64,000 bases of DNA, taken from assembly GCF_002224125.1 (NCBI RefSeq), contig NZ_NCSM01000011.1:186001-250000 (forward strand), written 5' to 3'. Made by a program: the position numbers and the translations under genes. This stretch comes from Streptomyces sp. NBS 14/10 (GTDB lineage Bacteria; Actinomycetota; Actinomycetes; Streptomycetales; Streptomycetaceae). How positions within the stretch are numbered: the first letter of the stretch is position 1; each line of letters starts with the position of its first letter. This document shows, in pieces, positions 43,173 to 50,795 of this stretch. Below the pieces are notes generated by a model. It saw nothing but the letters and a program-made list of their open reading frames with translations. It had not been told where the DNA came from and made no database searches.

Positions 43173-45148
43173 GTCAGCCCCTCCCCCGGTTCGACGGCGG
43201 GCACGATCCGGGTGCGGACCGTCCGCAGGACGGGCAGCGCCCCGGACCCGAGCGGCACCTCGTCGCACGCCTCGAAAGCCCCATCCGAGGCCACCCCGTC
43301 CAGGCCGATCGCCACCGCGGCGATGTCCCCGAGGTCCCCCAGCGCCCGCTGCGCGGCCCGCAGCAGGGCCGAGGGCCGCAGCGGCTGTCCGAACGGCCAG
43401 CCGTCCTGGTCCTCACCGCCCACAAGCGGGTCGAGGAAGCGCCGCAGCGCCGCGGTGACCACGGTGGACACGCGGCTGCGGTCGGCCGGGTCGCCCGACA
43501 GGTCGACGCGCAGCGCCACTTCGCGATAGCGGGGCGGGCGGACGAAGACCTCGGAGGTGAGCAGCCGCGCCTGTGCCAGTCGGGCGGCGACCGCACACAC
43601 CGTGCCCGGGTCGGGGAGCGGCGCGGCGACGAAGTCCTCGCGGTCGAGGTCGTCCCGGGGCGCCGCCGGGACGATATGGACGCTCACCGCGCCGGGCACC
43701 GTGGCACACGGGAAGCCGGGGTGTTCGCCGAGGGCCGGGTACGCGCGGGCGACGGCGACGCCCGGGGTCGTACGGGCCAGGGTGACGTGGTCGGCGGCGG
43801 TGACCGCGCGGGTCACCTCCCCCAGGGACGCGGCCGCGCGGCGGCGCGCCTCGGTGATCGTCTCCGGGTCCGCGCCGCCTTCGGCCCGTACGAGGTTGGC
43901 GGCCGAGACCGCTGTCGGCGGGGCCGGAAGGTCCGGGGCCACCGTCCAGTTGCCGGTCATACCGCCGTTGCCGCCCCGGCCGCCGCCGGTTACGTACGCG
44001 ATCCGCGCGTCCGGGTCGGGGCGGGGGATGCGCCCGGTGAGTCCGTCGCCGAAGACCACCGCGCCCTCGGTCCGGTCGAGCACGAAGATCCGGTCGGCGG
44101 GCGCGCCGAAGGTGAAGTCCGGCGCCGGCTGCCACTGCTGACCCGCCAGTTGCACGGTCGCCTCCAGGAGGCGGTCGGCGGCGTCCGGGAGGACGAGATG
44201 CTGGCCGGGCAGTTTGAGCCATGCGTCGATCTGTTCGTGGAGGTCGGTCCCGCTTGCGGTGCGGCGCCTGAGGTGGTGTGCGGCCGAGACGTTGACGGCG
44301 AGTTGGAGGAGGCGGGGCGGTGCCGCGTAGGTGGCGGCCGGGGTGGACACCAGGATCCCGGTGTCCCGTGTGGTCCAGCCGGCCGGGGGGTGCAGCCGGA
44401 CGACACCGGACCGTCTGAGCCCGGCCGTGCCGTCCTCCACTTTCTCGAATTTCCCGAACTCGCCGGAGACATCCGTGCCCGGCCGGAACCAGGACCAGGT
44501 CAGCTCCGCGGGAGGCGGCACATCGGCGACCGCTCCGGGCAGCCACGACGGCGCGGACGCGGCGGGCGCGTCCAGTTCGACGAGCAGGCAGAGCGGGCCG
44601 GGCGCCGGGTGTGCTCCGGTGAGCGGCAGGGTGAACCGGACCTGTGCCGGGGCGCCGTCGGCCGCCAGCAGCGCGACCCCGCGGCGGGCCCGCAGGTCCG
44701 CCGTACGGTCGCGGTCGGTCCACACGGTGACCTCGCCGTCCTCGGCGAGCGGGAAGACGGCCACGTCGTCCGCGAGGGTGAAGACGATCTGCCCCGTGGG
44801 GTCCCGGGTCAGCTCCGTCCCGGCGGGGACGACCGGGACGGCGGTGTCGCCCCGCTGGCCGGGCTGCTGGGCGTCGATGCGCAGCACGGTGGCGGCGGGG
44901 CGGGCGGGGCGCGGCGGTTCGAGGCCGAGCAGCCGCAGCACGGCGACGACGAGCGCGTCCGGCACCTGGTCGAGCCAGTACAGCCGCTGCTCGAGGAGGT
45001 GGGCGAGGAGTTCGAGGAGGGTGATGCCGGGGTCGACGGGCGCGTGCAGGGTCCAGGTGCCGTCCGATTCGGCGGGGATCCGCCGGCGGATGGCGGCCAT
45101 CATGTCGGCCCAGGTGAGGTCGTCCAGCTTCGGCGCGGGCAGTGTCAT
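43169..45148 (-). CDS. Baseplate assembly protein, gpJ-like (first copy)
   Basis: A 659-residue wedge protein: LDDLTWADMMAAIRRRIP near the start, PGITLLELLAHLLEQRLYWLDQVPDALV, the gpJ signature FGDGLTGRIP and C-terminal DPLVGGEDQDGWPFGQPLR. Two successive gpJ-like genes of about 660-680 residues match the Afp11/Afp12-type pair arrangement seen in eCIS. Overlaps the gp25-like and second gpJ-like genes by 4 bp each. Confidence 0.87.
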   Translation of the reverse strand: MTLPAPKLDDLTWADMMAAIRRRIPAESDGTWTLHAPVDPGITLLELLAHLLEQRLYWLDQVPDALVVAVLRLLGLEPPRPARPAATVLRIDAQQPGQRGDTAVPVVPAGTELTRDPTGQIVFTLADDVAVFPLAEDGEVTVWTDRDRTADLRARRGVALLAADGAPAQVRFTLPLTGAHPAPGPLCLLVELDAPAASAPSWLPGAVADVPPPAELTWSWFRPGTDVSGEFGKFEKVEDGTAGLRRSGVVRLHPPAGWTTRDTGILVSTPAATYAAPPRLLQLAVNVSAAHHLRRRTASGTDLHEQIDAWLKLPGQHLVLPDAADRLLEATVQLAGQQWQPAPDFTFGAPADRIFVLDRTEGAVVFGDGLTGRIPRPDPDARIAYVTGGGRGGNGGMTGNWTVAPDLPAPPTAVSAANLVRAEGGADPETITEARRRAAASLGEVTRAVTAADHVTLARTTPGVAVARAYPALGEHPGFPCATVPGAVSVHIVPAAPRDDLDREDFVAAPLPDPGTVCAVAARLAQARLLTSEVFVRPPRYREVALRVDLSGDPADRSRVSTVVTAALRRFLDPLVGGEDQDGWPFGQPLRPSALLRAAQRALGDLGDIAAVAIGLDGVASDGAFEACDEVPLGSGALPVLRTVRTRIVPAVEPGEGLT

Positions 45149-45567
45149 GATGCGCCCCCGGTCAGGCCCGTCAGGCCCGTGATGCCGGTGTAGAACGGGA
45201 ACACCAGGTTGGCCTTGGTGTTGCTGCGCCGGATGCGGTAGACGACCGAGACGGTGATCCGCGACTCGTCGGCCGGGTCGGCCTCGGCGCGTACCTCCTC
45301 CAGTTCCACCCGCGGCTCGTGGTCACGGACCGCGGTGGCGATCGACTGCTCCAGGTCGCGCAGGTTCTGCACACTGCCGGGCGCGAACACCAGCTCGTGG
45401 GCGCGGGTGCCCAGGTCGGGCCGCATGACCCGCTCGCCGACGCCGGTGAGCAGCAGCGCCCGCAGACAGTGCTCGATGCTCTCCTCGCCGACGGCGTACC
45501 CGAGCCGCCCGGACGCGTCGGGCAGGATCGGGAACCGCCAGCCGGTCCCCAGAAACTCCTCGCTCAT
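45145..45567 (-). CDS. gp25-like baseplate wedge protein
   Basis: A 140-residue protein of the GPW/gp25 family: GWRFPILPDASGRLGYAVGEESIEHCLRALLLTGVGERVMRPDLGTRAHELVF covers the conserved start including the EER-type core. It joins the baseplate to the first sheath ring. It follows the spike gene with a 4-bp overlap. Confidence 0.9.
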   Translation of the reverse strand: MSEEFLGTGWRFPILPDASGRLGYAVGEESIEHCLRALLLTGVGERVMRPDLGTRAHELVFAPGSVQNLRDLEQSIATAVRDHEPRVELEEVRAEADPADESRITVSVVYRIRRSNTKANLVFPFYTGITGLTGLTGGAS

Positions 45568-46265
45568 GCCGTCCTCGCCTTCTTGGCCAGCACGGCGGGG
45601 GTCAGCGGCGGGGTCGGCGGGCCGGTCGGCCCGGCGGCGGAGGGGTGGGTGTGCGTATTGAACGCCTGGAGCAGCGCGTTGCCGAGTACGAGCGGTTCGG
45701 TGGCGCCACCGCCGAGGTCGATGGAGGAGGAATCAAGCGTCACCTTGGGCGCCTTGAGGGTGATGTCGCCCTGCGCGGTCACGGTGACGCTGCCGCCCTC
45801 GGCCGCGGTGATCCGGATCGCCTTGCCCTGGTCGTCCAGTTCCACCACATGTCCGGCGGCGGAGGTGATCTTCACGGCGGCCTTGGACTGGGTGTCGTCC
45901 AGCAGCACTTCATGGCCGTGCCGGGTGCGGATGAGTTTCTGGTCGCGGCCTTCGGTACGGGCGGTCGGCGGTTTGTCCTCGCCGTTGTAGAGGCCGCCCA
46001 GGACGATCGGGTACCGCATGTCCCCGTGGACGAACGCGACCAGCACCTCGTCGCCCTTCTCGGGGACGAACACCGAGCCGTAGCCACCTCCGGCGTACAG
46101 CTGGCTGACCCGGACCCAGTCCGTGACCGTGGTGTCGTCGAACCACGGGAACTTCAGCTTGACCTTGCCTTCGTCATCGCCCTCGTTCTCCACGACGAGC
46201 GCCTCGACGACGCCGTAGTAGCGCTTGTCGGTGGAGCGGGCGCGTGGTGTGCCCTTCATCGTCAC
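45564..46265 (-). CDS. Spike protein, gpV/VgrG-like
   Basis: A 233-residue protein with an OB-fold start (YYGVVEALVVENEGDDEGKVKLKFPWFDD, then YGSVFVPEKGDEVLVAFVHGDMRYPIVLGGLYNG) and a C-terminal beta-helix (repeating IRITAAEGGSVTVTAQGDITLKAPKVTLDSSSIDLGG) that forms the needle. It ends in a flexible Pro-rich tail (TGPPTPPLTP). GTG 46265 overlaps the hub gene by 4 bp. No separate PAAR tip gene is seen, so the needle may end with this protein. Confidence 0.88.
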   Translation of the reverse strand: MTMKGTPRARSTDKRYYGVVEALVVENEGDDEGKVKLKFPWFDDTTVTDWVRVSQLYAGGGYGSVFVPEKGDEVLVAFVHGDMRYPIVLGGLYNGEDKPPTARTEGRDQKLIRTRHGHEVLLDDTQSKAAVKITSAAGHVVELDDQGKAIRITAAEGGSVTVTAQGDITLKAPKVTLDSSSIDLGGGATEPLVLGNALLQAFNTHTHPSAAGPTGPPTPPLTPAVLAKKARTA

Positions 46266-47443
46266 CGGCCCCCCTGGTGGATCCGCCGTGCGGTGAACTG
46301 GGTGAAGAAACCACTGGTGTTGAGGGTGTGCTCGACCCGTTTGACGAAGTACGTGCCCGAGAAGCGGCGGCCGAGGCCGTAGATCTCCAGGTTGTCGCCG
46401 GGCCGCAGCTCGGGCAGGCCCGCCACCTTCCCGGTCGCGGTGATGAACTCGTAGGCCCGCTCGCGCAGCAGGCTGATCGCCAGTTCACGGGCCTCCTGGT
46501 CGCTGCCGACCGGCGCGTCGACCACGACCTCCTGGCGGCCCTGCAGGGTGGACTCGGCGACCTGCGGCCCGCTCTGCCCGTCGGCCGTGTTCTGCCCGGC
46601 CGGCAGGTTCTCGGCGGTCGCGGTGAACGCGATGGCCGCTTTGGTACGAGGGTCCCAGCCGCGTACGGTGACCTTGCTGACCTGCTGGGACACCGTCAGC
46701 GTCGGGGTGAACTCCATCAGGTTGGGGACCAGCCCCTCGGGCTGGTCGGTGGGGCCGGTGCTCAGCCCCGGTGCGTACACCAGCCGGTACACCCGGATCG
46801 GGCGGCCGTCGCGGCCGTCGGTCGGCTTGATGAAGTACAGCGTGTCCTCGCCGTCCTTCGGGTCCGGCAGGATGTAGCAGTCAAAGTCGAGCCGCTTGGC
46901 CCGCTCCAGCAGGAACGTGGCGTCGTCCTGGTTCTTCTGCACCACCAGGTCGTGCGTGGGGCCTTCCCTGGTGACCTCGATGCGCAGATGGTTGCGCTGG
47001 GCGATCTGCTCGGCGATGCGCCAGTCGGGCAGATTGCGGTAGATCTTGGTCTCGTTCTCGGTGGGCTTGCGGTCCTTGAGCCGCAGCAGCCCGTCCACCC
47101 CGCTGACCTGGACGGTGGGCGAGGCCGCGTCGGTGAACTTCGGGCTGAGCGTGGAGATGGTCCCGGTGGCCACGGTGAGCAGCCGGTCTGCGTAGCCGAG
47201 CCGGACCGAGACCCGGCCGCCGAGCCGGAAGCTCGCCGAATCGCTGTGCTTGAACCGCAGACCCACGTCGTCCCAGTTGTTCAGGGTGAGGTCGAAGCCG
47301 GACATCTCGTCGATGTCCCGGTTCACCTTGATGTCGATGATGTCGTTCTTGGTGGACGGGTCCATCTCCAGGCCCTCGATGCGCACATCGAACTCGGGCG
47401 CGTACCGGTCGGGCGAGGCGACCTCGGGTGCGGGGGTGCTCAT
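46262..47443 (-). CDS. Hub protein, gpD-like (late control gene D family)
   Basis: A 393-residue protein: IEGLEMDPSTKNDIIDIKVNRDIDEMSGFDLTLNN at the start, FDCYILPD in the middle and the late REVVVDAP-like segment, characteristic of gpD/VgrG hub domains that attach the spike to the tube. Coupled by overlap to the gpV gene, 10 bp from the LysM gene. In T4/P2 terms this plus gpV equals one VgrG. Confidence 0.88.
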   Translation of the reverse strand: MSTPAPEVASPDRYAPEFDVRIEGLEMDPSTKNDIIDIKVNRDIDEMSGFDLTLNNWDDVGLRFKHSDSASFRLGGRVSVRLGYADRLLTVATGTISTLSPKFTDAASPTVQVSGVDGLLRLKDRKPTENETKIYRNLPDWRIAEQIAQRNHLRIEVTREGPTHDLVVQKNQDDATFLLERAKRLDFDCYILPDPKDGEDTLYFIKPTDGRDGRPIRVYRLVYAPGLSTGPTDQPEGLVPNLMEFTPTLTVSQQVSKVTVRGWDPRTKAAIAFTATAENLPAGQNTADGQSGPQVAESTLQGRQEVVVDAPVGSDQEARELAISLLRERAYEFITATGKVAGLPELRPGDNLEIYGLGRRFSGTYFVKRVEHTLNTSGFFTQFTARRIHQGGR

Positions 47444-47453
47444 GGCGCGCTCC

Positions 47454-48125
47454 TCAGGCCAGCCGGGGCACGGTCAGCACCCGGCCGGGTCGCAGCTCCC
47501 GGGGATCGCTGATGCCGTTGGCCCGCGCCAGCTCCCGCCAGGCGTCGGGCCGCCGGTACAGCGCGGCGGAGATGGAGCTGAGCGTGTCGCCGCGGCGCAC
47601 CACATAGCTCTTCTCCACGGTGGGCGAGGAGCGCGGGGTCTCGGCGACCTGCGTGGCGGCCGGGCGGAACTCCTTGAGCGAGAGGTCCAGCATGGCCCGC
47701 AGCGGCACCCCGTCCGGGCGGAACAGCTGGTAGTTGACGTCCAGCTTCTCCACCACACCGGTGAAGACCTCCTCGTCCCAGACGAACCGGACGACCGGCG
47801 GGGCGTGTTCGCGGCTGTCGGGCCGCAGCAAGTTGCGCACCGCGTTGACGTAGGCCTTCCGTACGTTCTCCAGGGTGTCGGAGGTGTCCACCAGCGCCTG
47901 GACCGTCAGGGTCTCCGTGCCGCCGCGGACGTACTGCAGGGGCGGTGTCTCCAGGCCGGGGATGGTGATCTCGGCGAATGTGTTGCTCTTGCTCAGCTTG
48001 TAGTCGGTGGGGTTGAACCGCAGCGGGATCCGCCGCTGTCGCTCGTCGGCGATCACCGGCCGGACGATCTCCAGCCGGGCCCGGGCCGAGCCCTGGCGGG
48101 CGAAGGACACCGGCGTCACACTCAT
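47454..48125 (-). CDS. LysM-containing tail protein (gp53/Afp7-like)
   Basis: A 223-residue protein. The N-terminal two-thirds (LRFNPTDYKLSKSNTFAEITIPGLETPPLQYVRGGTETLTVQALVDTSD) matches the CIS hub-collar proteins; residues 170-220 are a LysM domain (YVVRRGDTLSSISAALYRRPDAWRELARANG). In eCIS this protein sits between inner tube and baseplate hub. ATG 48125 overlaps the stop of the small gene upstream by 4 bp. Confidence 0.87.
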   Translation of the reverse strand: MSVTPVSFARQGSARARLEIVRPVIADERQRRIPLRFNPTDYKLSKSNTFAEITIPGLETPPLQYVRGGTETLTVQALVDTSDTLENVRKAYVNAVRNLLRPDSREHAPPVVRFVWDEEVFTGVVEKLDVNYQLFRPDGVPLRAMLDLSLKEFRPAATQVAETPRSSPTVEKSYVVRRGDTLSSISAALYRRPDAWRELARANGISDPRELRPGRVLTVPRLA

Positions 48126-48304
48126 GACGCCTCCCCGTCCCCGAAGCGCCGTTCGCTCTCGGTGTGTCTGGCGCGCGCGCACTGGTCCTCGTACAACTTC
48201 GCCCATGCCTGGATGTGCTTGTTGAACAGACGGGTGAACACGGCGCCGTCGTCGCCGTCCACCTGGAACCGGACCTCGAGCTGGTGAATGGTCACCTTCG
48301 GCAC
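48122..48304 (-). CDS. Small eCIS protein (60 aa)
   Basis: Starts at GTG 48304 (VPKVTIHQLEVRFQVDGDDG), with GGGAGG 7 bp upstream, and ends in a charged tail RHTESERRFGDGEA. The middle is an amphipathic helix (AVFTRLFNKHIQAWAKLYED). Small proteins at this place between tube initiator and LysM protein occur in other eCIS loci (Afp6-like position); function unknown. It lies 5 bp after the tube stop and overlaps the LysM gene. Confidence 0.75.
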   Translation of the reverse strand: MPKVTIHQLEVRFQVDGDDGAVFTRLFNKHIQAWAKLYEDQCARARHTESERRFGDGEAS

Positions 48305-48309
48305 GCCGG

Positions 48310-48828
48310 TCACCTCCCTTGGCTCAGGCGCGGCAAGGCGTTCGCCGCGGCGTCCTGCAAGACCTTCGTCAGCCCCTCGTGCGCGATCTCCAGCGACTCG
48401 ATGGCGATCGCGTTCTGCTCCGCGTGCAGATCCGGGCCGCTCCACTTGGCGGCGAGCCCGCCGTGGAAGGCCCACGCCGCACCGGGCACCCCGTCCGAGC
48501 CCAGCACGATCACCGCGCCGTCGCGGCGGGCGCCCAGCGAGTCGGCGAGCCCGGCCTGGTACCAGGCCCACAGCCCCGGGTCGCGCACCACCCCGCGTTT
48601 GAGCGTGATCCGGTTCCACGAGTGGCGCAGCGGCAGTTGGTGGACCGAGTCGTTGCGGCCGCCCTCCGCGTAACTCGTCACCTCCAGTTGCGCGCCGAGC
48701 CCGGTGACCTCCTGGAACGCGCCGGAGGCGGCCAGTGGCAGCAGCAGCGCCTGCGCGGGCGGCAGATACGCGTCGCCGGGGTCGAGGGTGACCAGGAAGC
48801 GGTATTTGGGCAGTGGATCCAGGGTCAT
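48310..48828 (-). CDS. Inner tube protein, second copy (gp19-like, tube initiator candidate)
   Basis: A 172-residue T4 gp19-like protein: FLVTLDPGDAYLP, FQEVTGLGAQLEVTSYAEGG, LKRGVVRDPGLWAWY and the end NAIAIESLEIAHEGL match tube subunits. As the tube gene closer to the hub genes it is the likely tube initiator (Afp5 position), with the shorter copy at 50320-50775 building the tube body. Overlaps the second sheath gene by 4 bp. Confidence 0.85.
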   Translation of the reverse strand: MTLDPLPKYRFLVTLDPGDAYLPPAQALLLPLAASGAFQEVTGLGAQLEVTSYAEGGRNDSVHQLPLRHSWNRITLKRGVVRDPGLWAWYQAGLADSLGARRDGAVIVLGSDGVPGAAWAFHGGLAAKWSGPDLHAEQNAIAIESLEIAHEGLTKVLQDAAANALPRLSQGR

Positions 48829-50318
48829 GCCTCGATCACCTCCAGACCTCGGTCCTGGCCGAGTACGAGACGCAGCCGGATGAACTCCATCGGGACGGCC
48901 GGGGCGACCTCGATCTCGCAGACCAGCTGCCCCGGGTCCTGTTCCGGCGGGTTGTTCGTGTCGTCGCACACCACGCGGAACGCCTGCTCGGGCCGGTCGC
49001 CGGCGAGCGCCCCGGCCCGGTAGGCCGACAGCAGTACGGAGGTCAGCGCCCGTACCAACGTCAGCCTCAGCTCGGGCGAGTTGACGTCGAACACCAGCGG
49101 GCTCGCCACCCGCCGGATGGCGCGCACCAGCAGATGCACCAGTCGGCGGTGCGCGATGTAGCGGGTGCCCGGGTCGGCGGACAGGGTGCGTCCGCCCCAC
49201 ACCATCAGCCCCCGCCCGCGGGTGCAGCGGATCAGGTCGAGCCCCGCGTCGAACAGCCGGACCTGCTGCGGCTCGGGGTACTCGGCCGCGAGGTCGACCG
49301 CCTCCAGGATCACGGCGCCCGCGGGCGTGTGGTGCGCCCCGCGCTCGCCGTCGAGTCGGGCGATGACGCCCAGGACGTGCCCGGACGCCGGGACGGTCCG
49401 CAGGGCCTGTCCGTCGGGGGTGCGCAGCGGCGGATGGTAGACGGCGGCGCAGCCGAGCAGCCCGCTGTCGCCGGTGGCCGCAAGCGAACCCGCCCAGTCG
49501 ACCGCCTCGTCCACGGAGGACAGCCGGGGCGGTACGTCCAGGACGGCGAGGCGGTCGTGCAGGGGCGCCACGCTCCGCAGCAGTTCCAGCACCGTCTCGG
49601 TGTGTTCGGTGCCGGACAGGTCCGCGCCCAGGTCCGGCAGCGCCACCAGGGCCGGTTCCGGCAGTTCGGCCTGGAGCGTCACGGCGTCCGCGTACTCGCG
49701 GCGGGTGGGCGGCGCGTCGGCGCCGCCCGTGAGCGTCAGGTCCCAGGACATCGAGATCGGGCCGGGCCGCCCCGGTGGCGGTGGCGGCCCGTCCGGGATC
49801 AGCCGGATGTAGCGGGATGCGGTCAGCCGGTCGGCCACATCGGCGAGCGGCAGCCCGGCGAAGGTCTCCGGCGCCTCGCCGGGCATCGTGACCCGTACGC
49901 CCACGCCGGCCGGCCCGGCCACCGTGCTGGCCCGGTAACGGATCGCGACGCGCCCGCCGTTGGCCCAGGCTCCGGGGCTGGTGGCGACCACCTGGTAGTC
50001 CGTGGCGGCCAGGCCGCCGAGCGGACCGGCCGGCCACCGGGCCCGGGCCGTGCTGGCCGGCCCGGACACCCGGAGCACCCAGGCGGTGCGGCCGCCGTTC
50101 TCGAAGAAGCCGCGCAGCGCGTACGGGGTGGCGAAGGCGCCGTCCGGCGGGCCGAAGGCGCCCACGACGTCGTTCCAGCTCTCCACCCGCACCGGAGTGG
50201 CGACCGGGCCCCGGCGCAGCCGGCCCAGGAACGCCGCCACGTCCGTACGCAGCGGCTCGGTGTCCGAACCGCGTGGCCGGTACGTCAGGGATACTCCGGG
50301 GAGCGCTTCGCCGACCAT
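48825..50318 (-). CDS. Contractile sheath protein, second copy (497 aa)
   Basis: Sheath fold: N-terminal GVSLTYRP, FFENGGRTAWVLRVSG, and C-terminal core GLMVWGGRTLSADPGTRYIAHRRLVHLLVRAIRR with the end VCEIEVAPAVPMEFIRLRLVL that packs onto neighbours. It lacks much of the variable insertion seen in the larger sheath at 50796-53060, so it probably forms the baseplate-proximal or cap ring rather than the body. Starts 1 bp after the tube stop. Confidence 0.87.
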   Translation of the reverse strand: MVGEALPGVSLTYRPRGSDTEPLRTDVAAFLGRLRRGPVATPVRVESWNDVVGAFGPPDGAFATPYALRGFFENGGRTAWVLRVSGPASTARARWPAGPLGGLAATDYQVVATSPGAWANGGRVAIRYRASTVAGPAGVGVRVTMPGEAPETFAGLPLADVADRLTASRYIRLIPDGPPPPPGRPGPISMSWDLTLTGGADAPPTRREYADAVTLQAELPEPALVALPDLGADLSGTEHTETVLELLRSVAPLHDRLAVLDVPPRLSSVDEAVDWAGSLAATGDSGLLGCAAVYHPPLRTPDGQALRTVPASGHVLGVIARLDGERGAHHTPAGAVILEAVDLAAEYPEPQQVRLFDAGLDLIRCTRGRGLMVWGGRTLSADPGTRYIAHRRLVHLLVRAIRRVASPLVFDVNSPELRLTLVRALTSVLLSAYRAGALAGDRPEQAFRVVCDDTNNPPEQDPGQLVCEIEVAPAVPMEFIRLRLVLGQDRGLEVIEA

Positions 50319-50319
50319 G

Positions 50320-50775
50320 TCAGACGTCGATCTCCAGCTTCTCGACCGCCAGGACCAGGGTCTCCATGGCGATCTCGTTCTTGGTGGCGCTGAGCGTCGG
50401 ACCGGTGTACTTGGTCGGCCAGCCGCGGTCGAAGTTCCAGCGCATGGCTTCCTGGCGGTTCTCGTCCAGCAGCACGATCGAGCCGGAGGTGCGCCGCACC
50501 TTGCCGTTGAGCGCTTCGACGACCCAGTTCCAGAAACCGACGTGGCCGGTGATGCCGCGTTTGAAGGTGAGGTTGGTGAACTTCTTCAGCCCCGGGATCT
50601 TGCGGACGGTGATGTCCTCGCTCCCGGTGCGGTACTCGATCGGCGGAACCTCCAGCTCAAGCCCGCTCACCTCGGTGAAGGACCCGCTCACCGCGACCCC
50701 GTCGTCGCTGACGTTGGTCACGATGATCTGGAAGTTATAGGACGCGTACGGATCGTCCCTGGTAACGGGCGGCAT
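50320..50775 (-). CDS. Inner tube protein, first copy (gp19-like, main tube candidate)
   Basis: A 151-residue tube subunit: YNFQIIVTNVSDDGVAVSGSFTEVSGLELEVPPIEYRTG, LTFKRGITGHVGFWNWVV and the end NEIAMETLVLAVEKLEI. It would stack into the rigid tube that carries effectors. GAGGAGAGG precedes ATG 50775; 20 bp separate it from the large sheath gene, the widest internal gap here, consistent with independent strong translation. Confidence 0.9.
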   Translation of the reverse strand: MPPVTRDDPYASYNFQIIVTNVSDDGVAVSGSFTEVSGLELEVPPIEYRTGSEDITVRKIPGLKKFTNLTFKRGITGHVGFWNWVVEALNGKVRRTSGSIVLLDENRQEAMRWNFDRGWPTKYTGPTLSATKNEIAMETLVLAVEKLEIDV

Positions 50776-50795
50776 GGTGGCCTCTCCTCGGGCGC